Below the pieces are notes generated by a model that saw only the letters and a list, made by a program, of their open reading frames with translations, searched no databases and was not told the DNA's origin. 38,995 nucleotides of DNA from Arcobacter sp. (lineage in GTDB: Bacteria; Campylobacterota; Campylobacteria; Campylobacterales; Arcobacteraceae). Location: contig NVWN01000009.1 of NCBI GenBank assembly GCA_002733685.1, positions 129,492 to 168,486 of the forward strand, given 5' to 3'. Positions 15,403-23,588 of this stretch are shown here, in pieces (position 1 is the stretch's first letter; the number at the start of each line of letters is the position of its first letter). The position numbers and the translations under genes were made by a program.

Positions 15403-17301
15403 ATGTCAGAATATTTTAAAAAAATTAATATTGCACTTGTAATATCATTAATGGCCTTAATAGCTAGTATCTTTCATTTGTACACTGGGAATATAGGATT
15501 CTTAGAACCCAGAGAACAAAGATCTCTTCACTTATTTTTTCTCTTGCCAATGGTTTTCTTAATGAAACCAAGCTTTTTCTCTAATTCGGAAAGAAGAGAA
15601 AGTGTAAAACCTGGTTTCTTGGACTATAGTTTTGCTGTTTTAATAGCCGTCCCTGCTTTATATTCATATTTTGAAGCATTTAGAATCAATATGAGACTTG
15701 AAGATGTTGATGATATTTTACAAGTAGAATTAATTCTTGGTGGAATCATGACGGTATTAATATTAGAAGCAATACGACGTGGAGTTTCTGTTGTTATGTT
15801 CTTCCTTGTAGTAATAGGACTTTCTTATTTATTTTTAACTGAATATATGTCTGGAATTTTTTATTTTAGAGATATTCCTTATCCTGAAATTATTGAATCT
15901 TTATATTTATATAATGGAAATGGAATTTTTGGATCAATTACTGGTATTTCAGCGACCTTGATTGCAGTATTTTTGATTTTTGGTTCTTTTATTGAAGGCA
16001 GTGGAACGGGTAGATTATTTATTAACTTGGGTAAAAAAGTAGCTGGTCGTTATACGGGCGGACCTGCAAAAATTGCTGTCTTAACATCTGCTTTATTTGG
16101 TTCGATGTCAGGATCATCATCTTCTAATGTATTTACTACAGGTTCTTTTACTATCCCAATGATGAAAAAAAGAGGCTATAAAGCATCTTTTGCAGGTGGT
16201 GTTGAAACGGCTGCTTCTGTTGGTGGCCAAAGTGCTCCTCCTATTATGGGGGCTGGTGCATTTATTATGGCAGAAATTACAGGGGTTCCTTATACAGATA
16301 TTATAATTGCTGCTGTGATTGGATCTGTTTGTTATTTTTCTATGATTTTTATTACAGTGCACTTAGAAGCCAGAAAACTAAATTTAAAAGGTATAGAGAA
16401 AAGTGAATTACCCTCATGGAAAGAAATTCTAAATGACATACATTTATTGATACCTATAGTTGTTTTAATTACTTTATTATTGATGAGGTTTTCTCCAACT
16501 TATGCTGCCTTAATTTCAATTCTTAGTACTTTTGTTGCTTCTTGGTTAAGAAAACATACTCGAATTGGAATAAGAAAAACTATTGATATTTTAGTAACGG
16601 CTGGAAAAAATGCAGTATTAGTTGCAATTGCATGTGTTGGTGCAAATATGATGGTCTTGGTTCTTACAAAAACAGGATTAATTGTATCAATTGGTACGAT
16701 TGTTACGGGTGTTGTGGGAGATAACTTGTTTTTAGCTGGATTATTATTAGCTTTGATGACCTTAGTATTAGGTATGGGCGTTCCTACTACTCCTGCGTAT
16801 ATTGTTGTTGCAGCTGTTGGTGTTCCAACCTTGGTTACGAACTTTGATGTACCTTTGTTAGCGGCTCACTTTTTTGTATTTTATTTTGCTATTTTAGCGG
16901 ATGCTACTCCTCCTGTTTCCATAGCCGCCTACGGCGCCGCCGCGATCTCAGGCGCTGATCCTATTGTCACGGCTTTTCAAGCAACACGACTGGCTATTGC
17001 AGGTTATGTAGTTGGATTCTCCTATTTATTTGTACCTGAATTATTAATGCAAGGTACTGTTGTATCTATTCTTGCAAATACTGCAAATATAATTTTGGGA
17101 TTAACAATATTCTCTATTGCAATAACTGGATATTTTGTAACTACAGTAAAAATACCACTAAGAATTATTTTATTTCCTATTGGTTTATATTTAGCCCTAA
17201 GTGTAGAAACACCAGTTGAATATAGATTAATTGCAAGTATCGCTGTATTGGTATTATTATATGTGACAAGTCCAAAAGAATCTGCAAAACTTGCAGTTTA
17301 A
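15403..17301 (+). CDS. TRAP transporter fused permease (small plus large subunit)
   Basis: This 632 aa integral membrane protein fuses the small (DctQ-like, first about 150 residues) and large (DctM-like) subunits, as is usual for TAXI systems. Diagnostic stretches are SGSSSSNVFTTGSFTIPMMK, ETAASVGGQSAPPIMGAGAF, GMGVPTTPAYIVVAAVGVP and ADATPPVSIAAYGAAAISGA. Membrane segments occur throughout. It should drive Na+- or H+-coupled uptake together with the TAXI protein. GGAG lies 7 nt before the ATG. An odd feature is a GC-rich run of codons at 16921-16965 inside an otherwise AT-rich gene; the encoded residues are those expected for the family. Confidence 0.93.
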   Translation: MSEYFKKINIALVISLMALIASIFHLYTGNIGFLEPREQRSLHLFFLLPMVFLMKPSFFSNSERRESVKPGFLDYSFAVLIAVPALYSYFEAFRINMRLEDVDDILQVELILGGIMTVLILEAIRRGVSVVMFFLVVIGLSYLFLTEYMSGIFYFRDIPYPEIIESLYLYNGNGIFGSITGISATLIAVFLIFGSFIEGSGTGRLFINLGKKVAGRYTGGPAKIAVLTSALFGSMSGSSSSNVFTTGSFTIPMMKKRGYKASFAGGVETAASVGGQSAPPIMGAGAFIMAEITGVPYTDIIIAAVIGSVCYFSMIFITVHLEARKLNLKGIEKSELPSWKEILNDIHLLIPIVVLITLLLMRFSPTYAALISILSTFVASWLRKHTRIGIRKTIDILVTAGKNAVLVAIACVGANMMVLVLTKTGLIVSIGTIVTGVVGDNLFLAGLLLALMTLVLGMGVPTTPAYIVVAAVGVPTLVTNFDVPLLAAHFFVFYFAILADATPPVSIAAYGAAAISGADPIVTAFQATRLAIAGYVVGFSYLFVPELLMQGTVVSILANTANIILGLTIFSIAITGYFVTTVKIPLRIILFPIGLYLALSVETPVEYRLIASIAVLVLLYVTSPKESAKLAV

Positions 17302-17318
17302 AATAATAGGAAAAAAAA

Positions 17319-18491
17319 TTGAAAAAAAATAAAAAAATAGTAATTGTTGGAGGAGGAATCATTGGTGCTTCCATTGCATGGCATTTATGTAAAAAAGGTT
17401 ATCAACCAACAATTATAGAAAAGAATTTTGTTTTAGATAAGGGTAGTTCTGGCGCATGTGAAGGTTTGATGTTCTTACAGTCTAAAAAACCAGGAATTCA
17501 TTTAAATATGGCAATGAAAAGTATAGATTTATTTGAAGCGATTCAAAAAGATCTTGACATTGATATAGAATTTGAAAGAAAAGGTGGAATTGTATTAATT
17601 CATTCAAAAAGAGAAATGGAAATACTAGACACTTACATTGCTAAACAAAAAGCCAGTGGGGCTGATATTGAGATGTTAGATGCCAAAACAGTTAAAGAAA
17701 TGGTACCAGAAGTTGCCTATGATATTAAAGGTGGAAGTTTTTCAAAGAATGATGCCATCGTTAATCCTCTAAATTTAACACATGGTTTTTTACAAGCATG
17801 TATTAAAATGGGAGCAGTATTGCATCAAAACTGTAAAATTACAGCAATAGATACAAAAGGTGGGGTAGTAAGAGTTGTAAAAACAACAAAGGGTGATTTT
17901 CAAGCAGATTTAGTTATAAATGCAGCCGGTGCCTATGGTGCAAATATCGCAAAAATGGTAGGCCTTGATGTTCCTTTAGAACCAAGAAAAGGTGAAATAT
18001 TAGTTACTACTGCAAAAAGGAAGATATTAAATTATCCTTTATTATCAGCAACCTATATTGCTGCTAAATACGATCCTGAAATTGCTGCAAAAGGAACAGG
18101 TTTTGCCATTGAGCAAGTCCCTAATGGTAATATTTTAATTGGTTCAACAAGAGAATTTGTTGGGTTCAATAGAGACAGTACTATAAAAGCTTTACAAAGT
18201 ATAACCGCAAGTATTGCACATACCCTTCCTGGATTAGGGAATTTAAATATAATCAGAGATTTTGCAGGTCTTCGACCTTATACTCCTGATGGTTTGCCCT
18301 TAATTGGTGAGCATGAAAAAGTCAAAGGTTTCTTTTTCGCCTGTGGACATGAAGGAGATGGTATTACCTTATGTGCAATTACAGGAAAAGTGGTAAGCGA
18401 AATGATAAATGAAGAAGAAGTAGAATTTGATATGAGCCATTTTCATCCTGCTCGTTTTGATAAAAAAGGAAAGAAAAATGACAAGCTGTAG
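17319..18491 (+). CDS. FAD-dependent amine/amino-acid oxidase (DadA/DAO family)
   Basis: The 390 aa protein opens with a Rossmann FAD motif (IVIVGGGIIGASIAWHL). It contains the substrate-domain pattern of the DAO family and ends with RPYTPDGLPLIGEHEKVKGF followed by FACGHEGDGITLC, typical of D-amino acid, glycine, sarcosine and hydroxyproline dehydrogenases. The start is a TTG at 17319 preceded by TAGGA; no ATG fits the beginning of the FAD motif. Its 3' end overlaps the [2Fe-2S] gene by 14 nt. With that gene and the next FAD protein it forms the three-part HcnABC/opine-oxidase/D-hydroxyproline-dehydrogenase type complex. It is probably the subunit that oxidises the substrate. Confidence 0.88.
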   Translation: MKKNKKIVIVGGGIIGASIAWHLCKKGYQPTIIEKNFVLDKGSSGACEGLMFLQSKKPGIHLNMAMKSIDLFEAIQKDLDIDIEFERKGGIVLIHSKREMEILDTYIAKQKASGADIEMLDAKTVKEMVPEVAYDIKGGSFSKNDAIVNPLNLTHGFLQACIKMGAVLHQNCKITAIDTKGGVVRVVKTTKGDFQADLVINAAGAYGANIAKMVGLDVPLEPRKGEILVTTAKRKILNYPLLSATYIAAKYDPEIAAKGTGFAIEQVPNGNILIGSTREFVGFNRDSTIKALQSITASIAHTLPGLGNLNIIRDFAGLRPYTPDGLPLIGEHEKVKGFFFACGHEGDGITLCAITGKVVSEMINEEEVEFDMSHFHPARFDKKGKKNDKL

Positions 18492-18720
18492 TATAAAATT
18501 TGGTAAATTTGAGTTCAAGGCAAATGAAGGAGATTTATTACTTTTTTCTTTAATGAAAGAAGGAATATATACCCAAGGTATTAATCAAAAAAGAAAACGT
18601 GGTGGTTTTTGTGGAATGGGTGTTTGCCAAGAATGTCTTGTTGAATTAAGCAACGGAAAAGATACCTTAGCCTGTCAAACAATAATCCAAGGTGATATGG
18701 AGATTATAGATTATGAATAA
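18478..18720 (+). CDS. Small [2Fe-2S] ferredoxin-like dehydrogenase subunit
   Basis: I choose the ATG at 18478 (80 aa), with AAAGGA upstream. A longer frame begins with a TTG at 18457 inside the preceding gene. The protein has a ferredoxin-type cluster motif, GGFCGMGVCQECLVEL with a fourth Cys in DTLACQT. By family this is the small electron-transfer subunit (HcnA/SoxA-N-like) bridging two flavoproteins. The gene overlaps both neighbours (14 nt upstream, 8 nt downstream), indicating translational coupling and equal production of the three subunits. Confidence 0.88.
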   Translation: MTSCSIKFGKFEFKANEGDLLLFSLMKEGIYTQGINQKRKRGGFCGMGVCQECLVELSNGKDTLACQTIIQGDMEIIDYE

Positions 18721-20107
18721 AGAATACGATGTTCTAATTGTAGGTGCAGGTTTTGGCGGAATTCAAGCAGCACTTAGCTTAGATAAAAAAAACTTAAATG
18801 TCTGTGTCATTGATGAGGGCGTCTTACCAGGAGGACAATTTATTCGATACAATAAAAATGGTAATAATGGAAATACTCCTCCTTCTTATTCAAAAGGTTT
18901 AGCCTTAGTTAAAGAATTTAATGAAAGTTCAATTACTTATTTAAATCAATCTGAGTTAATTTTTATTAACATGGATAAAGAAATAATTGTAAAATTAAAA
19001 GATGATAGCTTAAAAAAAATCAAGCCTAAAAAGATTATTCTAGCAACAGGTGCTAGAGAAATTATTCAACCTTTTAAAGGATGGGATTTACCTGGAATTA
19101 TTACAACAGGAGCCCTACAAATTCTCTTAAAAACTTCTGGAAAATTATTTGCAGATGAAGTTACTATTGCAGGCTGTGGAATTTTACCTTATGCAGCTGC
19201 TGCTACCTGGTTTGAGAAAGGTGGAAGGATTAAAGCTTTTTATGACTCTAATAATTTCTCACAAAAATTATCTATGTTAGGTTCTGCTTTAAAATCCAGT
19301 GATAAACGAGCTGATTTTTTTTCTTTATTACCCAAAATGATTAAATTACAAAAAAATACAATAAATAATACCAAAGTAATAGAAGCCAAAGGGAATGGAA
19401 AACTAGAAAGCATTATCCTAGCAAAAGTTGATGCACTTGGAAATATTATAAAAGGCAGTGAGTTTGAGGAAAAAACTACTTTATTAGCAATGGGTGAAGG
19501 GTTAAGTGCAAATGTCGAAGTTGCGACAACAGCTGGTTGTGAAACAATGTACGATGAAAACTTAGGTGGGTTAATTATTAAAGTAAATGAGTTTCTAGAA
19601 ACAAGTATTTCTGGAATATATACTATTGGTGCATCAACAGGTGTTGGAGGAGCGGATAAAGCGCAATTAGAAGCAAAAATAGCTGCATCGGATGTACTTT
19701 TTTCTTTAGGAAAAATGCAAAAAAATGAACATAATAGTTCCTTGAATATCTTACTAGCTAAAAGAAAAAAAATGCTAGATTTTTCAAGGTTATTGGCATC
19801 TATGCAAAAATTTAATTTAAATGAATTAAATAATATTGATGACAGTACGGTTATTTGTAGGTGTGAAAATATCTCTGTAAAAGAGATTAAAGATGCTATT
19901 GATAATGGAAGTACGAGTATCAATTCTATTAAAAAAAGAACAAGAGCTGGTATGGGAAATTGTCAAGGTAAAACATGTTCTGAATTGGTAAGAAATATTT
20001 TGTTGGCAAAAGGATTTAAGGATGAAGAAGCTTCAAAAGCAAGGCCTCCTTTAAGACCTACAAGTATAAATATCTTAGCAAGTGAAATTAAGTTTTTAGC
20101 AATATAG
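18713..20107 (+). CDS. FAD/NAD(P)-binding dehydrogenase subunit with BFD-like iron-sulfur domain
   Basis: The 464 aa protein has an N-terminal FAD-binding fold (VLIVGAGFGGIQAALSL), PGGQFIRYN, a second nucleotide fold (EVTIAGCGILPYAAAATWF) and ATGAREI/YTIGASTGVGG motifs of the pyridine-nucleotide oxidoreductase superfamily. A C-terminal BFD-type [2Fe-2S] domain (about 384-435) carries VICRCENISVKEIKDAI and RAGMGNCQGKTCSELV. This matches HcnB/octopine-oxidase subunit A/D-hydroxyproline dehydrogenase alpha-type proteins. It probably passes electrons from the oxidase to the respiratory chain or to a nucleotide. Hydrogen cyanide production itself is not implied. Confidence 0.88.
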   Translation: MNKEYDVLIVGAGFGGIQAALSLDKKNLNVCVIDEGVLPGGQFIRYNKNGNNGNTPPSYSKGLALVKEFNESSITYLNQSELIFINMDKEIIVKLKDDSLKKIKPKKIILATGAREIIQPFKGWDLPGIITTGALQILLKTSGKLFADEVTIAGCGILPYAAAATWFEKGGRIKAFYDSNNFSQKLSMLGSALKSSDKRADFFSLLPKMIKLQKNTINNTKVIEAKGNGKLESIILAKVDALGNIIKGSEFEEKTTLLAMGEGLSANVEVATTAGCETMYDENLGGLIIKVNEFLETSISGIYTIGASTGVGGADKAQLEAKIAASDVLFSLGKMQKNEHNSSLNILLAKRKKMLDFSRLLASMQKFNLNELNNIDDSTVICRCENISVKEIKDAIDNGSTSINSIKKRTRAGMGNCQGKTCSELVRNILLAKGFKDEEASKARPPLRPTSINILASEIKFLAI

Positions 20108-20117
20108 AAGGAAAATA

Positions 20118-20861
20118 ATGAAATTATTATTAATTGGGGCAGGAAATATGGGTGGAGCAATGCTTCAAGGTTTACAAAAATATGATATTACAGTTGTTGC
20201 AAGGAATATTAATCAATCAAAACAATTAAAAGAAAAGTACCCAAGTATTAATATACTGTATGATATTCCCGCTTTAGATGGATATCTTGTTATTGTTGCT
20301 GTTAAACCTATTGTATTTAATACCTTAGTTTTTACAGGGAAAGCAAAAGGGATTATATCAATTTTAGCAGGTGTAACGCTCAAAAGTATAAAAGATAGAA
20401 TGCAGGCGGTTTCCTATATTAGAGCCATGCCAAATATGGCTGCAATAGTTCAAGAATCTGCAACTTCTGTATGTGGGGATATTGAGCTTAAAGATACAGC
20501 CATAGAAGTTTTAAATACAATAGGAGAGTGTTTTTGGCTTAATAGTGAAGAAGAATTAGATATAGCAACTGGGTTAGCTGGATCTGCTCCTGCTTGGTTA
20601 GCTTTAGTTGCGGAAGGTTTAAGTGATGGGGCTGTGAACCTAGGACTAAAAAGAGATATTAGCTATAAATATATTGCAAAATTATTTCAAGGAGTTGGAA
20701 AGGTTTTAAAAGAAGAACATCCATCAATTTTAAAAGATAAAGTAACTTCACCAAAAGGAACTACTATTGCAGGTATAAAGAAATTAGAAGAAGGACAAGT
20801 ACGAAATTCTTTTATGAATGCGATGCAGGCTTCGTATGATAGAGCCAAAGCAGTTAAATAA
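20118..20861 (+). CDS. proC: Pyrroline-5-carboxylate reductase-like protein
   Basis: At 247 aa it is slightly short for ProC (about 265-280) but has the family landmarks: the NAD(P) fold LLLIGAGNMGGAMLQGL, RAMPNMAAIVQESATSVCG, GLAGSAPAWLALVAEGLSDG and the signature SPKGTTIAGIKKLEEGQVR. ProC reduces 1-pyrroline-5-carboxylate to proline. Sitting last in a cluster with an imino/amino-acid oxidase and an importer, it may instead reduce a cyclic imine made in the same pathway, or work in reverse. The gene has AAGGAAA 5 nt before its ATG. Whether it is the cell's housekeeping ProC cannot be decided from this window. Confidence 0.82.
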   Translation: MKLLLIGAGNMGGAMLQGLQKYDITVVARNINQSKQLKEKYPSINILYDIPALDGYLVIVAVKPIVFNTLVFTGKAKGIISILAGVTLKSIKDRMQAVSYIRAMPNMAAIVQESATSVCGDIELKDTAIEVLNTIGECFWLNSEEELDIATGLAGSAPAWLALVAEGLSDGAVNLGLKRDISYKYIAKLFQGVGKVLKEEHPSILKDKVTSPKGTTIAGIKKLEEGQVRNSFMNAMQASYDRAKAVK

Positions 20862-20870
20862 AACAGGAGA

Positions 20871-20900
20871 TAGAATAGAGTACTTTATACTTCTATTCTA
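20871..20900. terminator. Hairpin after the catabolic cluster
   Basis: TAGAATAG (20871-20878) pairs with CTATTCTA (20893-20900), with GTA/TAC inside. It lies 9 nt after the proC stop codon, where the operon should end. There is no downstream T-run, so termination by this hairpin is only likely. Confidence 0.45.
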
Positions 20901-21500
20901 GAACTTCTTATTTAAATACACAAAAACTTTCTTTTGTGAATAAATTATTCCAAATGAAGCAAGTAAGGCTATTACTGTACCTAAAAATATATTTTATTCT
21001 GGATAAAGAAAATAAACCACTAAAACATATATGACAATACTTGGCAAACCGTTTGTAGCATTTTTAGCAATAGTTCTTACTTCTAGAGAAGAATAATTAA
21101 AATGAATAATTAGTAAAAGAGGTAAGAGTATAATAGGAAAAGAGATGAAAAAACCGGCAATATGAACGGGTGCAATATTAGGTAAGTATGATATAAAGAG
21201 AAAAATTGATGTCGTAAATATAACTCTCAGAATCAAATTTTTTATCGTAAGATTCTTCTTGTTACTTAAAATATAATCCTCTTTTTTGAAAAATAAAGGA
21301 TAGGAAGGTATAAGAGTAAAAAGACCAAGGCCGCTGTAAAAAATAAATTAGGAATAAAAAAAGAAAAAATAAGCATGGTCGCTAAATAAAAAAACCAGAT
21401 ATGAAAATACTTACTAATATTCCTAAACGACCTTGATAAAAAGTACTAATATAATAACCTACACAGAAACTAGAATTTGCTAATATATCTTGTCTCTTCT
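20898..21500 (-). pseudogene. Disrupted multi-spanning membrane protein gene
   Basis: On the minus strand the region reads as hydrophobic protein pieces that continue each other only if a frameshift and stops are ignored. Near 21480-21390 it reads ANSSFCVGYYISTFYQGRLG, ending in a stop. In another frame it reads FFIPNLFFTAALVFLLLIPS and SYPLFFKKEDYILSNKKN, leading into IFLFISYLPNIAPVHIAGFF. The latter runs on to YFLYPE, a stop at 20994-20996, then NIFLGTVIALLASFG to a final stop at 20898. The longest open piece (20994-21236) is 80 codons. No start or ribosome site fits. I read it as a decayed membrane-protein gene of unknown family. Confidence 0.6.
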
Positions 21501-21510
21501 ATAATATTGT

Positions 21511-22359
21511 TTAATGTGCCATAAAAATTGGTATTTTTGTATGTTCTAGGATATATTTAGTTGTTCCACCTAACATCAATTCTTTCAAGCCTTTATGTCC
21601 AAAAGCACCAGCTACAATTAAGTCAAATTTATTTTTATTGGAATACTTTAGTAAGGCTTCTCCAGGAATTCTTGTAGTACGAATGACCTCATATGAACTA
21701 CTGATACCATGTATCTCTAAATAAGACATGAGTTTATCCATATCCTTTTCATTAGAAATAAATTCTTTACTTGTTATTACATGCACCTTGGATGCTTTTT
21801 GTAATAAAGGAATAGCTTGGGATAAAGCTCTCGAAACCTCAGGAGAATTATTCCATGCAATTAAAATATGCTCAGTTTTAAAGATTTTCATTTTACGTGG
21901 AAAAACCAAAGCAGGTTTTCCACTTTTCGTAATAGTAGCTTCAAAGGTTGCTGTTATTTTTGCATTGTGAGGAGAAGCGGCAATGACTAAATCACAGTAT
22001 TTTGATTCTTGTTCAATTAATTTACTTCTATAACCATCTTTGACCGTAAGCTCTACACTTACTTCTTCTTTTCTGGCTTGTTTTGAAAGCATAATTTTAA
22101 GAATACTTGCTTCTTCTTTTACAATATTTAGTGTGTTCTGTAGATCTTCGTTTAGCATTTCTTTTGCCACACTATTAAGTTCTTCTAAAACAGTTTGTGT
22201 GAGGGCTTCACTTAGTTGCATAAGTTGTTTAGGAGTAACTTGAGCTTTAAAGATTTGAAGATGAGACTTAAAATGTTTTGCAATTAACAATGCTCCATGA
22301 ATTCTTTCTTTTAATTCTTCTCCACCACCAATAGGAAAAAATATCTTTTTGTAATGCAT
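21511..22359 (-). CDS. Tandem universal stress protein (two UspA domains)
   Basis: The 282 aa protein has an N-terminal Usp domain (YKKIFFPIGGGEELKERIHG to about 150) and a C-terminal one. The latter runs from KTEHILIAWNNSPEVSRAL to the nucleotide-binding loop GAFGHKGLKELMLGGTTKYI and the closing HTKIPIFMAH. The GxxG(x)9G pattern fits the ATP-binding class. Usp proteins assist survival under stress; their targets are usually unknown. AAGGA lies before the ATG. It is transcribed divergently from the AEC carrier gene, and its upstream region carries two abutting copies of the 11-bp repeat also found at the catabolic cluster. This suggests shared control. Confidence 0.88.
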   Translation of the reverse strand: MHYKKIFFPIGGGEELKERIHGALLIAKHFKSHLQIFKAQVTPKQLMQLSEALTQTVLEELNSVAKEMLNEDLQNTLNIVKEEASILKIMLSKQARKEEVSVELTVKDGYRSKLIEQESKYCDLVIAASPHNAKITATFEATITKSGKPALVFPRKMKIFKTEHILIAWNNSPEVSRALSQAIPLLQKASKVHVITSKEFISNEKDMDKLMSYLEIHGISSSYEVIRTTRIPGEALLKYSNKNKFDLIVAGAFGHKGLKELMLGGTTKYILEHTKIPIFMAH

Positions 22360-22403
22360 TGAGAATCCTTTTCCTCATAATAATTTAATATATTCTAAAA
22401 AAA

Positions 22404-22425
22404 TAAAGTGATAAAAAAGTGATAA
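22404..22425 (-). promoter_or_regulatory. Tandem 11-bp repeat operator upstream of the universal stress gene
   Basis: On the minus strand TTATCACTTTT (22415-22425) is directly followed by TTATCACTTTA (22404-22414), about 45-66 bp before the Usp start codon. It has the same motif, spacing and orientation relative to its gene as at 11603-11624. Confidence 0.65.
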
Positions 22426-22456
22426 GTATTTCAAGAGTAAAAAATATCTATAAGAA

Positions 22457-22478
22457 GAGTCACCTTTTTATCACTTTT
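22457..22478 (+). promoter_or_regulatory. 11-bp repeat operator upstream of the AEC carrier gene
   Basis: A perfect TTATCACTTTT at 22468-22478 is preceded by a degenerate copy, GAGTCACCTTT, at 22457-22467. It lies 47 bp before the AEC start codon and points towards that gene, so each of the two divergent genes has its own copy. Confidence 0.6.
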
Positions 22479-22525
22479 ATCCATTAGAATTAGAACTAGT
22501 TAATGAATCCTTATTAAGGTAAAAA

Positions 22526-23458
22526 ATGAGTATATTTATTGCATTGCTTAGTAAAATAATTCCGATTTACTTTAGTATAATTATTGGTTTTTATGTTTCT
22601 AAAATATTTAAAATTAAAAGTCATCACATTGCTTTTATTATTGTGTATATATTAGCTCCTGCTGTTATATTTTTTGCAAGCTTGTCTATTAATATAAATT
22701 TACAAGTAATTTCTATTCCTATTATTCTTTTCACTTTTAGTACTATAAGTGCATTTTTTGTATTATATAATTATAAAAAATTATGGAAGGATTCTTCTAT
22801 AAATACTCTTGCATTTACATGTGGCTCTGGAAATACTGGATATTTTGGAATTCCCTTGGCAATCATTATTTTAGAACCACAATATGTAAATATTTATATC
22901 TTTACTACCCTAGCTTCTACAATGTATGAATATACAATTGGTTTTTATATTATGGCAAAAGGCTCTTTTTCTAGCATACAAAGCCTAAAAAAAGTATTAA
23001 AACTTCCTTTGGTATATGCCTTTATTCTTGGTATTTCTCTAAATATATTGAGTTTTAAACTTCCTGCTTTCTTATTAGAATACTTTGACTATACTAAATA
23101 TTTGTATGGATTATTAGGCATGATGATTTTAGGAATGGGATTTAAGGATTTTAATTTTCGTGAAGATTTTGATAAAAAATTTATCTTATTAGCCTATCTT
23201 CATAAGTTTTTACTTTGGCCACTTTTTATAATACTTATTCAAATCCTAGATAGACTTTATTTTAATTTTTTTAACAAGGAATTATATTTTATTATGTTTC
23301 TTTTTTCAATTGTACCCATGGCTGGTAATACAGTTACATTTGCAATTTTGTGTAACACAAAGCCTCAAAAAGCTAGTATTAGTGTTTTAATGTCAACCGC
23401 ACTATCTTTGTTGAGTATCCCAATAATGCTACTTTTATATGAGTTGTTTGTAGAATGA
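22526..23458 (+). CDS. AEC-family (auxin efflux carrier type) membrane transporter
   Basis: The 310 aa protein is hydrophobic, with about ten membrane segments in two halves. Motifs typical of the AEC family are YILAPAVIFFASLSINI, FTCGSGNTGYFGIPLAI and MILGMGFKDFNF, and near the end AGNTVTFAILCNTKPQKAS. Bacterial members carry malate, malonate and other small organic acids, or amino-acid derivatives, in either direction. AAGG lies 7 nt before the ATG. The shared operator suggests it handles the substrate or a product of the catabolic cluster; this is an inference. Confidence 0.82.
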   Translation: MSIFIALLSKIIPIYFSIIIGFYVSKIFKIKSHHIAFIIVYILAPAVIFFASLSININLQVISIPIILFTFSTISAFFVLYNYKKLWKDSSINTLAFTCGSGNTGYFGIPLAIIILEPQYVNIYIFTTLASTMYEYTIGFYIMAKGSFSSIQSLKKVLKLPLVYAFILGISLNILSFKLPAFLLEYFDYTKYLYGLLGMMILGMGFKDFNFREDFDKKFILLAYLHKFLLWPLFIILIQILDRLYFNFFNKELYFIMFLFSIVPMAGNTVTFAILCNTKPQKASISVLMSTALSLLSIPIMLLLYELFVE

Positions 23459-23540
23459 AAATTAATACTAAATTAGAATTATGTTAATACTTTAAATATA
23501 TACAACTTCATATAAGTGTCCCCGAAATTTTAGACAAGTT

Positions 23541-23562
23541 AAAGAGGACAATTGTCCTCTTT
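23541..23562. terminator. Bidirectional terminator between convergent genes
   Basis: AAAGAGGACAA and its exact reverse complement TTGTCCTCTTT form a 22-bp perfect palindrome followed on the plus strand by TATTTTCTT. It lies between the AEC gene and the convergent DMT transporter gene. Confidence 0.75.
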
Positions 23563-23588
23563 ATTTTCTTAACAAGTAAAATGTCATT

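Noticed and set aside
19240-19923. 227-codon minus-strand frame
   Set aside because: Antisense shadow of the FAD/BFD dehydrogenase gene, whose motifs are clear on the plus strand.
17319-20107. Annotation as hydrogen cyanide synthase HcnABC
   Set aside because: The same three-subunit architecture is shared by opine oxidases and D-hydroxyproline dehydrogenases, and the gene context points to amino/imino acid catabolism.
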